Source: CBDAUN01 sp965214875 (lineage in GTDB: Bacteria; Pseudomonadota; Gammaproteobacteria; Arenicellales; JAJDZL01). From it: 64,000 bases of DNA. The translations under genes and the position numbers were made by a program. Positions 57,001 through 64,000 of the stretch are shown here, piece by piece (positions within the stretch are counted from its first letter, which is position 1; the number at the start of each line of letters is the position of its first letter). The stretch lies in NCBI GenBank assembly GCA_965214875.1, contig OZ243980.1, positions 1,612,001-1,676,000 on the forward strand. Direction: 5' to 3'. Under the pieces are notes generated by a model. The model was not told the DNA's origin. It ran no database searches and worked only from the letters and a program-made list of their open reading frames with translations.

Positions 57001-57265
57001 AAAGACCGCATTTATTGAGACTTGGGATGAAGCGAGGTGTTTCGAATTGTTAGGTAAATTGAATCAGTCTTTCGATCACGCGAAATTTTGGACTGCATTG
57101 AGCAAGAGCTCCAATGTAAGTGAATTAAGGAGCAAACTGGGGGTATCTGAAGATGGTTTGACCGACGTACGTGAACAGTTGATTGAAGATAAGGAGAGAG
57201 AGAAATTGAAGGAGAAGACGCATGAAGTAGGCGGGAAAAATTTGTTAATGACAAAGAGAATTTGA
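54047..57265 (+). pseudogene. NO VEIN/sacsin-like protein, middle segment
   Basis: This is the continuation, in the same frame as the ATPase segment, over about 1,070 codons. An internal TTG at 54119 could start a separate 1,048-residue product, but no ribosome site supports it and the codons before it read naturally from the upstream frame. No catalytic motif is visible. The sequence is a long mixed helical protein, as expected for the scaffold between the ATPase and nuclease ends of NO VEIN-type proteins. It ends at a TGA after KNLLMTKRI. Adding one A to the A5 run at about 57237-57241 would instead read KKFVNDKENLNDLYDHIRS and join the next segment. Confidence 0.65.
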
Positions 57266-57831
57266 ATGATTTGTATGATCATATTCGCTCAGCTACAGAA
57301 GATGGAGATGTGGCAGTTGTAGATCTCACCAACTTCGAAAAACTGGAAGATCAGGCAGAACCGCCAAAGCCCCCGAGAGGCCCCCATACAAGCGGGGTAG
57401 GGCAATCAAAGCGAATGAGTCAAGAAGATAAAGATCTTATTGGGCTGGCTGGTGAAATTCATGCATTCCTGAATTTGCAAAAATATTACGGTGTCGAAAT
57501 CGTCGGGCCAAGCAATTGGATTTCATCGAATAGTCTATACAAGTATCCTAACAATAATGTCCATGACGGGAAGGGCTGTGATTTTCAGATTCACAAAGAT
57601 GGAAAGACACATTATTTCGAAGTAAAGGCAACCCAGTCTGAAGATGCGTTTTTTGAGTTTGGTTCTTCGGAGATAAAACTGGCTATCGAATGTGTAGACC
57701 GCCGGAACAAAAAGTTTGTCATATTGCATGTGCTGAGGGCACTATCGAAAAGTCCCCAACTCAGATTGTTACCGAATCCTTATGATAGAAAGCAGAAGGG
57801 CAAGTACACATTTGAAGAATCGGGTTTGTGA
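57262..57831 (+). pseudogene. DUF3883 (NO VEIN C-terminal) nuclease domain segment
   Basis: This 189-codon frame starts with a TTG overlapping the previous stop and contains the DUF3883/NO VEIN C-terminal domain: GLAGEIHAFLNLQKYYG (residues 61-77) with E65, then GKGCDFQIHKDGKTHYFEVK (103-122), where D107 and E120-x-K122 form a PD-(D/E)xK nuclease site, and a final RLLPNPYDRKQKGKY. It could be translated separately through the four-base overlap. The single-A frameshift reading makes it more likely the C-terminus of one ~1,820-residue protein with an N-terminal GHKL ATPase, an architecture known for NO VEIN and its bacterial relatives. The catalytic residues are intact. Confidence 0.72.
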
Positions 57832-57940
57832 GTGCGTTACACAACTTCAGGCTAATGACGCAGGTTAGCGACTATCAAGCGAAAATAACGAATGGTATTA
57901 AAACTTGAAAAACCGGTTGATAATCGAATAGGATGTGACT

Positions 57941-58237
57941 ATGACAGAAAACACCGAGCAGGAGCCGAACACACGGTTTGAGAAACTGAAAGAACAGAAT
58001 CAGGAACTGGCGAAAGAGATCGCCGTGCTGGAGGAGAAGATGAATACGAAACATGCGGAAACTGAAACTTCAATCGAGCGTATGAATGCGGCTTTTGAAC
58101 GATTAAGAACCGATATGGCCAAGCGGGATGTCGAAGCTGGGAAACGGGAAAATCGACTGCTTCTCGCAATACTCGGAGGTATCGCTGTAGCTACCACGAT
58201 CCTAGGCGTGCTGATCACCGCAATCCCTACGCCATAA
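57941..58237 (+). CDS. Small coiled-coil protein with C-terminal membrane helix
   Basis: The 98-residue protein is mostly a charged helix with heptad-like spacing (FEKLKEQNQELAKEIAVLEE and onwards to RDVEAGKRENR) and ends in one hydrophobic helix, LLAILGGIAVATTILGVLIT. It should be a tail-anchored inner-membrane protein facing the cytoplasm. Short proteins of this shape occur widely and their role is usually unknown. An AGGA precedes the ATG at 57941; a GTG two codons earlier is also in frame. It lies between the GHKL-ATPase gene and the CRISPR array, with no sign of cotranscription. Confidence 0.65.
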   Translation: MTENTEQEPNTRFEKLKEQNQELAKEIAVLEEKMNTKHAETETSIERMNAAFERLRTDMAKRDVEAGKRENRLLLAILGGIAVATTILGVLITAIPTP

Positions 58238-58846
58238 ACTATTTTTTACCGGGGAATCCTTGCCCAGTTCCCAAATTTGGGATGTCGGACGGCTTTGCCT
58301 GCGAGCCGGCGCTGAAAAAGGCGGCGGAAGCGCGGAAACAGAGCGGATCATCAATGATGTTCACGGAGCACCCGGGCGGCCGCAACGACTTTTTGTTGCA
58401 CTCACGGTGTTTTTTTGCGTTTCTGGCGGCTACGGCGCTGAGCCATCGTCCGGCAGATGCAGCCGCCCTGCGATAGCGTGTCGTTTGCCTGCGGGCAGTC
58501 TAGCTCGAGGAGCGCCTGCTGGCCGAACTTTTCCGTCCGCTGCATCACCGTGAAGGCTTCAGGCGTATCGTTCATCGCGTACACAGGAATCGCGCCGTCT
58601 GTTGTGTATCTTCTCGCCGAGCCGTCTTCAAATTTATGCGCTCGGCACGGATATGGCCGTATTGACTGATTGATTTTGCCGATATTGGGGATGTTCCATA
58701 GGAAGTTATGTGATCGCTAAAAGTCGAGCATGATCTATTCCGGATTTTCATTGACTGAAGACGAACTTTTCGCACAACTCTCTTCTAGTAGCGGGTCAAC
58801 GCAGTTGGATGCCGCCTTCTTATTGAAATCTCATTCTTGTCGACCC
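58238..58846. other. Intergenic stretch upstream of the CRISPR array
   Basis: About 600 bases without a secure gene. A minus-strand frame (58402 to about 58720) reads EDGSARRYTTDGAIPVYAMN and on to CRTMAQRRSRQKRKKTP; it looks protein-like but has no good start codon and no family I recognise. The segment 58297-58430 resembles 1358-1486 at roughly 65%, ending in the shared TTTTTTTGCGTTTC-GGCGG motif, so both may be remains of the same element. No anti-repeat for a tracrRNA is convincing here. Confidence 0.35.
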
Positions 58847-58966
58847 AGCCAAGTGAAACTTGGCTAATTGCGACGCTGGCGCAATTGGAGAATTTCAAAA
58901 GGCGCTGTGCATCTGGGCGTGTAAATATTGATTCCGGGCATTTGGGCGCCTTTTGAAATTCTCCAA
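58847..58966. repeat. Three consecutive hairpins abutting the CRISPR array
   Basis: AGCCAAG/CTTGGCT (58847-58865), AATTGCG/CGCAATT (58866-58886) and a perfect 21-bp inverted repeat (left arm 58885-58905, right arm 58946-58966, 40-base loop) follow each other without gaps. The last arm ends on the base before the first CRISPR repeat. This is where a leader or a structured RNA would be expected; no A/T-rich leader is otherwise visible. Confidence 0.6.
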
Positions 58967-59782
58967 GTTGTCCTAGCACCTCCTATCCCTGTGCTAAAAT
59001 CATGGCGGCACGCCTTGCGCTCGGCCAACTTGTTGTCCTAGCACCTCCTATCCCTGTGCTAAAATCACAAGAACCCGGCGGCCATCTTCAAGGGCTGTTG
59101 TCCTAGCACCTCCTATCCCTGTGCTAAAATCGCAAGCGGCTTCATGCGCTGGTTCTCGACGGTTGTCCTAGCACCTCCTATCCCTGTGCTAAAATCCATT
59201 TGCAGGGGACAATTCTAATGCCGCCTGTTGTCCTAGCACCTCCTATCCCTGTGCTAAAATCCGCTAAATACGTCAACAAGGACAATGCCGATGTTGTCCT
59301 AGCACCTCCTATCCCTGTGCTAAAATCCAAAAAGATATCCATAAACCAGTTCATTCTGTTGTCCTAGCACCTCCTATCCCTGTGCTAAAATCCCATCCAG
59401 CGACCGTAGATAGACTTGCCCTGTTGTCCTAGCACCTCCTATCCCTGTGCTAAAATCCGTAGTACGGGAATGGAGCCTTTAGCATTTGTTGTCCTAGCAC
59501 CTCCTATCCCTGTGCTAAAATCCCGCACGATTTCGGGCGACTTGACGCCGCCGTTGTCCTAGCACCTCCTATCCCTGTGCTAAAATCCGGCTTGACGCTC
59601 GACTGGTTGTCTCTGAGGTTGTCCTAGCACCTCCTATCCCTGTGCTAAAATCCGCGCCGCCGCCGCTCATCTGGCTTAGGCGGTTGTCCTAGCACCTCCT
59701 ATCCCTGTGCTAAAATCTCAACATTCCTGAGTTCCTGGTCGACGGCAGTTGTCCTAGCACCTCCTATCCCTGTGCTAAAATC
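58967..59782 (+). CRISPR. Type II-C CRISPR array, 13 repeats and 12 spacers
   Basis: Thirteen copies of a 35-base repeat (GTTGTCCTAGCAC...GTGCTAAAATC) start at 58967, 59032, 59097, 59162, 59227, 59293, 59358, 59423, 59488, 59553, 59618, 59683 and 59748. All 13 are identical over 35 bases; the 36th base is usually C. Spacers are 30 bases (31 for one). The repeat begins GTTG and ends TGCTAAAAT, an extended -10 box in the same position as the TGCTACAAT of Neisseria meningitidis repeats, where each repeat drives its own crRNA. By that analogy the array is transcribed rightward, toward the cas genes, which run the other way. None of the terminal repeats is degenerate, so the old end cannot be identified. 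Confidence 0.97.
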
Positions 59783-59815
59783 CCCCAGCGCCTGTAGGCT
59801 GTTGGAAAGAAAAAG

Positions 59816-59843
59816 AAAAACCCCGAAAATAGTCGGGGTTTTT
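59816..59843. terminator. Bidirectional terminator between CRISPR array and cas2
   Basis: AAAAACCCCGA (59816-59826) and TCGGGGTTTTT (59833-59843) form an 11-bp stem with a six-base loop and T-runs on both strands. It ends one base before the cas2 stop codon. It would stop array transcripts moving right and cas transcripts moving left. Confidence 0.9.
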
Positions 59844-59844
59844 C

Positions 59845-60186
59845 CTAAAACAAGTGCAATTGAACCGGTTCTTCGGTCTTTTTTTTCTCTTTTTTTGCAT
59901 GAAATCGTCGAATGTTCGCGAATTGTTTGTCGGTTATCGTGAGTAAATCGACAATGCCGCCATTTGGCAAACCGTCCTGAACTTTACGCCCAACAGACTC
60001 AGCAGTCTCGTTAGACCGGCAATATTTCTTGTAAACAGAGTACTGCGCCATGTCAAAACCAAGATCAAGCAGGTGATTGCGAAATTTGGTCGCTGCCTTT
60101 CTTTCTTGCTTCGAGGAAACAGGCAAATCGAACATTACAAACAACCACATGATTCGGTATGGGCTGAGATGTTGGCGCCTGGTCAC
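59845..60186 (-). CDS. cas2: CRISPR-associated endoribonuclease/integration subunit Cas2
   Basis: Cas2 is the structural partner of Cas1 in spacer integration. From a GTG at 60186 that overlaps the cas1 stop (GTGA) the product has 113 residues and includes RIMWLFVMFDLPVSSKQERK, the ferredoxin-like first strand with the family Asp, then FDMAQYSVYKKYC and IVDLLTITDKQFANI. An internal ATG at 60150 would drop the first 12 residues, which are conserved in related II-C Cas2 proteins; longer frames upstream run into cas1. It is the last cas gene; a terminator follows immediately. Confidence 0.92.
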   Translation of the reverse strand: MTRRQHLSPYRIMWLFVMFDLPVSSKQERKAATKFRNHLLDLGFDMAQYSVYKKYCRSNETAESVGRKVQDGLPNGGIVDLLTITDKQFANIRRFHAKKEKKKTEEPVQLHLF

Positions 60187-61106
60187 ATAGCTTGTACATC
60201 GAGTGGACCTGGCAACTCCGGCATCAATAGTATGTCTGTCCTCCCTTCGCAGTAGTGTGCAAACGATTTGCACACCTTTGTTGCCGCGATAGATAGCGGC
60301 GATATTTCCGCATGATCTTTGCTGTGCAACAAAGGAACATTAAGGTTGACGATCGAGGCCAATCTAAGCTTCAAGTCTTTGGTCAATTCATTTCCAATAT
60401 GATCAGAAAAGTGCCACAGCACGTAGTCTGCGATGGGACGGAATGGTTCAATCATGTCGTCTGCTAAATTTAACGGGTTTTGCGGATTTCTGTGATGGAT
60501 GCTGAATGAAGGATGCAGACCTGAACCGCATAAACCACGAACTATGCAAGACCGAACGATTGAGTATGCGTAATTGATCGCTGCATTGATTCCTGCCTGA
60601 TCTCTTTCTCGTCGAAAATTGGAACCAAAGAGCCTTTTCCAATAAATCCGTGCGGCTTGCGCTTCGCAATTTGCACTGTCGCCAGACTTGATCTTTCGGA
60701 TTAAGTACTTCAATTGCTGATTTTCTGCTCCGACTAACTCCAATACACTTGCCTGATTGCCTATTTTCGATCTTACGATATGTTGCCAAGCACGTTTGCG
60801 GCGTGGTTCAGATAGTGCGACTTGTGAACGCATCACTTCGAACTGGCGTCCATACCCTTGCAACGGCATAGTGATGGAACTCGGAACATAGTTTTCACCA
60901 CACATTACGAGTGGAATATTTCGTTGGCAAAGATGATCAATAAGCACAGTGGAAACCGTGCACCCGCTTGCTGACACTAGAATGCAAGCAATGTCATCCA
61001 ACGCAATCAATGATGCATTGCCGTCTCGAGATGAAACCTGCAGAAAGCCTCGTGATTTTTTCAGCTTGTAGCCAGAGTTTGCTATTTCAACGATTTGGCC
61101 AACCAT
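60183..61106 (-). CDS. cas1: CRISPR-associated integrase Cas1
   Basis: Cas1 catalyses insertion of new spacers. The 307-residue protein is of the type II form, with the metal-binding set visible: E149 in CEAQAARIYWKRLFG, His204/205 in SFSIHHRN and E220 in LADDMIEPFRP. The N-terminal beta-rich domain and ALDDIACILVSASG are typical. It starts seven bases after the cas9 stop and overlaps cas2, so cas9-cas1-cas2 is one operon. No csn2 or cas4 is present, consistent with subtype II-C. Confidence 0.96.
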   Translation of the reverse strand: MVGQIVEIANSGYKLKKSRGFLQVSSRDGNASLIALDDIACILVSASGCTVSTVLIDHLCQRNIPLVMCGENYVPSSITMPLQGYGRQFEVMRSQVALSEPRRKRAWQHIVRSKIGNQASVLELVGAENQQLKYLIRKIKSGDSANCEAQAARIYWKRLFGSNFRRERDQAGINAAINYAYSIVRSCIVRGLCGSGLHPSFSIHHRNPQNPLNLADDMIEPFRPIADYVLWHFSDHIGNELTKDLKLRLASIVNLNVPLLHSKDHAEISPLSIAATKVCKSFAHYCEGRTDILLMPELPGPLDVQAM

Positions 61107-61113
61107 CTCTTTG

Positions 61114-64000
61114 CTAACTTGCAGTCCGGTGGCGATTTTCCAAACTTATCAGTCCGGTGGGGCTGACATGAACCTTTTTTGCGTTCGCTTTTTTCAATGC
61201 ATTTATGCTGGGATACCAATAGTTGAAGTTATCATCGCGGTCGCGGTTTCGTTTATCGACATTCGCTTCCGAGTGAGGCGCAAGCGTGATGAACTTTTCG
61301 CTTATTGTTTGAACACGATAGACATTGTTAGCATTTTCGTTGACCACTGAAACCAGATCGTTGATTTGAAGCCTCATCAATAGCCGAGAGGATGGATGCG
61401 GTCGATGTGTTTCACCGGGTTTGAAGTTGGGCTTGTTCGCTTCAAATCTAGTAATCGTGCGTCCTATCCAGTTGCCCTGATGCTCAAATATCTCAACGCC
61501 CCAGTTTGCATCGCCTTGATAGTATTTGTAAGCTTTGCCTTCATCGTTGCCTATCGGAATAACGCTTTTTGGTTCAACGCATCGCAGAGATCGAATGCCT
61601 TTTTGTTCTGCCAATGCCCGAAAATTGTCTTCACCGCCCGCGTTAAATGCGTTAATAAACTGCGAACGAAGGTGGTTGTCTCTAATTCGATTGATTCGGT
61701 TTAGCTTTGCTTGGGTGTTATTGCCAGCCATAAACTTTTCTATTGGCCAGCGACTTACCACATCGCTTGGCCCGTCCGGGTTGAATTCAGACACCAACCC
61801 ATAGGCCGTTTCGTTGTGAAGTTGACCGTCAGTGGCCCCTTTACGAAGTTTTTTCGATCGTCGCTTATGTGAAACAATAATGCCATCGATGGCATGTTGA
61901 ACATCGATTCGAAAGTTTTCCCATGGATCTATGGCGCTGCGTCGATCTCTCGTTTCAAACAAGCGACCCAGTTCGATCTCTTCCGCCTTGTTCGCTTCAG
62001 TAGCCACTTTCTGAATCATTGACCGAGTTGTCATGCCAATAACAATCGCGTCTATGGCGTGATGCCTGTGATCATTTCGATTCTTATGCTGCTTGCTGTT
62101 CTTTCGTTCTTCTGCACCCAGATTTTGAAGAATCGAATTCAAACCCCAATGATGCCGCAACAAAGCCGTTAGGCGCCCTGGCAGGACATCAATTTTGTTG
62201 AAAGGGCAAATGTTTTCCAAGTACTCTTTCGCAAGCCGTCCAATATATCGAGTGTCATTCAAGTGTCGCTCGGAAAAATCATCGCATTGCTTCAACCAAA
62301 TTTCCATCGCATCTTGTTGAAATCTCCACCGCTGCGCATTCGGCAACTTTTTGCTCCGTTCAAATATTGCGCTCCATTCGTATCCTTGGGGATCGTTGCC
62401 AAATGCTTCGTATGGAGTTTGATTTCCTTTCTTTCTGTTGGCCATTTGATCGGCGATAACCTTGTTTGCCCTGCTGTCGTCAAGAGACCGGCTGAATGGG
62501 ATTAGATGTTCTATTTCAAATGCAGGGGAAAATAGCTCACTCACGGAAATCCTTCTGCCAGAAAACGGGCATGTCTTGTCCTGATCTTCCCAAAGTCTCA
62601 ATCGAAGGCGATTGTCACGATTGCATTTCTGACCATGCTCAATAAGAACATTGTCAAATCGCTGGTTCGCATCTTGAAACTTCTTTTGCTCGCGTTCGAT
62701 TTCTGACCTGCCTTCTTTACCTGCGGGTAAATCACGCCCCAACTCGATTGCGATTGATTTGGGGTGACCGAATCGCTCCATCAGTTCGTTGACAACAATT
62801 CGCAATTGATTCATTGCAATGTGAACAGTTGGATTAGAAATCATTCCTATGCGCGCTTGTTCGTCAGGCTCATTTCCCCTGCCCGGAATGATGTGTCCCT
62901 CTACGGCTTCTCCGTAGTACGGGAGTTGCGACAGTAATTCCCCTTCGCGGCGGCGCAAGCTAGGATTGCTGAAAGCCTCAAGTTCCAGCGACAACTTTTC
63001 AACAGCTTCGGATTGCAGCAGCATTTCGTTTTCCATTTTGTCGGCAAGCATCATGGCCGCCTTGAGTGAAACGTTCGCTGTTCCCTCGGCTAATGGAGCA
63101 TTGGCGCATTGCTCGGCGTTGAATTGCTCCAATCCAAATTCGTTCCGCAGTTGCTGAATTACAGTTTCATCGTCAAGGTCTTCATCCAAGATCGTCGAGA
63201 TAAACTTGTCCTGCTTTCTAATTGGCCAATGGTGCCAATCCGGACCGACGTAATCTTCATGCTGCATCACATTTGTTGTCGGGTTTCCATCGAATCCTGT
63301 TCTTTTAGGCGACTCGAAATTCAGGGTGATCTCAGATTCCCCTCTAGTTCTACCAAAATCCTTCAAAACCTTCTTTATTCCCTTGAACGTAACTGGGCAG
63401 TTTCGAGGGTTCGGATTTGTTTTGACGGACGGTTCCTGCAAAACTCGCACAATCTCATCCCGGACCGGTCGATACTCTCTGACTTCATGCTCCTGTGTTG
63501 TGTAGTTCCACCATTTCAAACTGTTCACTTCTTGCAGAATCCGATATCGCTGAAAACTTGGCATCGCTCGAAAGGTGCGCTTTTCTTCTGGAAGATAGGA
63601 ACACTTTCCTACCGCCGGCGGTTTCAATTCACGCTGAAAGAAAATTATCTTTTTGAAGTGGCTTTGCAAACTGTCCGTCAGGATGTTTGGATAAAAGCGT
63701 GATTGGTTGCGCCACAACTTGTCAAATTCATCTTCAAGTAAGTCTCGCGTCGGATAAACATCATATAGTTTGCCATCGCCGCTTGGCCGTGCGCGCGTCG
63801 GCTTGCCTTCTTGCTGTCGTTGGAACAAGAAAGATCCGAAAGTGATGCTTTTGTTGGCGCTGAGTTTTTCGAGTGCCTCCCTCCGATTAGCAGACTCCTG
63901 CCTTCTCGCCGCTTGCTTCTCAGATTTTGTCAGCTTTGCGTAGTCTTCTTTGGGCAGAGGTGCATCAATCAGGCCCATTTCTTCGAGGAGGTTTCGCGCA
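61114..64000 (-). CDS. cas9: Type II-C Cas9 nuclease, N-terminus beyond window
   Basis: Cas9 is the RNA-guided effector that cuts both strands of invading DNA. The gene is open at base 64000; 961 residues are visible and the RuvC-I motif and arginine-rich bridge helix lie mostly outside. Counting from Met at 63978: RuvC-II IAIELGRDL (E412), the HNH domain CPFSGRRISVSELFSPAFEI then EHLIPFSRSLDDSRANKVIA (catalytic H491 and N505), and RuvC-III HRHHAIDAIVIG (D643), followed by a C-terminal PAM-interacting region of about 310 residues. The overall size, near 1,050-1,080 if about 100 residues are missing, and the lack of csn2/cas4 fit II-C. All visible catalytic residues are intact and no frameshift is seen. 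The tracrRNA may lie upstream of cas9, outside the window. Confidence 0.96.
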   Translation of the reverse strand, partial: ARNLLEEMGLIDAPLPKEDYAKLTKSEKQAARRQESANRREALEKLSANKSITFGSFLFQRQQEGKPTRARPSGDGKLYDVYPTRDLLEDEFDKLWRNQSRFYPNILTDSLQSHFKKIIFFQRELKPPAVGKCSYLPEEKRTFRAMPSFQRYRILQEVNSLKWWNYTTQEHEVREYRPVRDEIVRVLQEPSVKTNPNPRNCPVTFKGIKKVLKDFGRTRGESEITLNFESPKRTGFDGNPTTNVMQHEDYVGPDWHHWPIRKQDKFISTILDEDLDDETVIQQLRNEFGLEQFNAEQCANAPLAEGTANVSLKAAMMLADKMENEMLLQSEAVEKLSLELEAFSNPSLRRREGELLSQLPYYGEAVEGHIIPGRGNEPDEQARIGMISNPTVHIAMNQLRIVVNELMERFGHPKSIAIELGRDLPAGKEGRSEIEREQKKFQDANQRFDNVLIEHGQKCNRDNRLRLRLWEDQDKTCPFSGRRISVSELFSPAFEIEHLIPFSRSLDDSRANKVIADQMANRKKGNQTPYEAFGNDPQGYEWSAIFERSKKLPNAQRWRFQQDAMEIWLKQCDDFSERHLNDTRYIGRLAKEYLENICPFNKIDVLPGRLTALLRHHWGLNSILQNLGAEERKNSKQHKNRNDHRHHAIDAIVIGMTTRSMIQKVATEANKAEEIELGRLFETRDRRSAIDPWENFRIDVQHAIDGIIVSHKRRSKKLRKGATDGQLHNETAYGLVSEFNPDGPSDVVSRWPIEKFMAGNNTQAKLNRINRIRDNHLRSQFINAFNAGGEDNFRALAEQKGIRSLRCVEPKSVIPIGNDEGKAYKYYQGDANWGVEIFEHQGNWIGRTITRFEANKPNFKPGETHRPHPSSRLLMRLQINDLVSVVNENANNVYRVQTISEKFITLAPHSEANVDKRNRDRDDNFNYWYPSINALKKANAKKVHVSPTGLISLENRHRTAS

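Noticed and set aside
34975..57265. Alternative genetic code or stop-codon recoding, suggested by in-frame TAG/TAA in the methylase and the NO VEIN-like gene
   Set aside because: Many intact genes here end at TAG or TAA in the expected place (tpiA, secG, nuoA, nuoB, nuoH), so these codons act as normal stops. The methylase also carries frameshifts.
54119..57265. An independent 1,048-residue gene starting at TTG 54119
   Set aside because: The frame is continuous with the upstream ATPase segment across a single TAG, the codons between are natural protein sequence, and no ribosome site precedes the TTG.
58402..58720. A minus-strand protein-coding gene near the CRISPR array
   Set aside because: The frame looks protein-like but has no good start codon, no ribosome site and no recognisable family; left as a note in the intergenic entry.
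58770..58846. A tracrRNA candidate upstream of the array (AGCGGGTCAAC could pair with the repeat start, followed by hairpins)
   Set aside because: Only 7 of 8 positions pair, including a G-U, and pairing does not extend into the rest of the repeat. That is too weak to call.
61111..61350. A plus-strand ORF with a hydrophobic stretch opposite the end of cas9
   Set aside because: It is fully antisense to well-conserved Cas9 coding sequence and has no independent support.

Overview
The window looks like a chromosomal segment of a proteobacterium, most likely gammaproteobacterial. The main reason is gene order: rlmE, ftsH, glmM, tpiA, secG, tRNA-Leu and then a long nuo operon follow the layout known from Legionella- and Xanthomonas-like genomes. 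The core genes have intermediate GC and are densely packed. Between them lie blocks of different composition, several insertion sequences and many decaying genes. That mixture suggests a host-associated or recently bottlenecked genome, which is an inference.

Region by region. 1-1252: a partial NRDE/TANGO2-family gene diverging from rlmE. 1253-7596: a very GC-rich autotransporter-like gene flanked by IS481-type transposase remnants and followed by an intact IS with 5-bp target duplications; its start codon and body are separated by a C12 tract. 7759-13762: ftsH, glmM, and an exopolyphosphatase/alcohol dehydrogenase pair on the minus strand. 14065-16606: an AT-rich type II restriction-modification pair. 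16912-32080: tpiA-secG-tRNA-Leu-nuoABCDEFGHIJKLM. The nuo operon is interrupted between nuoH and nuoI by a partial duplication enclosing a phage-type lipoprotein gene, and no nuoN follows nuoM. 32114-36429: debris (an amidinotransferase-family pseudogene, a DNA methylase-HNH pseudogene) around a thioesterase gene and an Rpn-family nuclease gene. 36494-42221: a D-amino-acid cluster (amidase, dgcA, dgcN; divergently a class IV aminotransferase and ddl). 42494-43380: a shortened copy of the IS. 43498-48412: a TRAP transporter operon with a GMC/choline-dehydrogenase-like gene. 48643-49324: a second secreted protein with a C12 tract between its start codon and its signal peptide. 49670-52094: a second Rpn gene with a 12-bp tandem repeat, and a collapsed polyamine-type ABC transporter.

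The right end is a defence island. A very large GHKL-ATPase gene (NO VEIN/sacsin-like, ending in a DUF3883 nuclease domain) is broken by one amber codon and one small frameshift. It is followed by a small coiled-coil membrane protein and a type II-C CRISPR-Cas locus: 13 repeats, then convergent cas2, cas1 and cas9, with cas9 running off the window. Each repeat ends in an extended -10 motif, as in Neisseria meningitidis, so each spacer probably has its own promoter. A perfect 21-bp inverted repeat ends exactly where the first CRISPR repeat begins.

The most interesting themes are: (1) two unrelated exported-protein genes, 47 kb apart, each with exactly 12 Cs placed so that both are currently out of frame (phase OFF); (2) the Campbell-like nuoH-nuoI duplication; (3) the broken NO VEIN-like defence gene next to CRISPR; (4) an 81-bp mobile-looking repeat present twice in opposite orientation, once inside a transporter gene.
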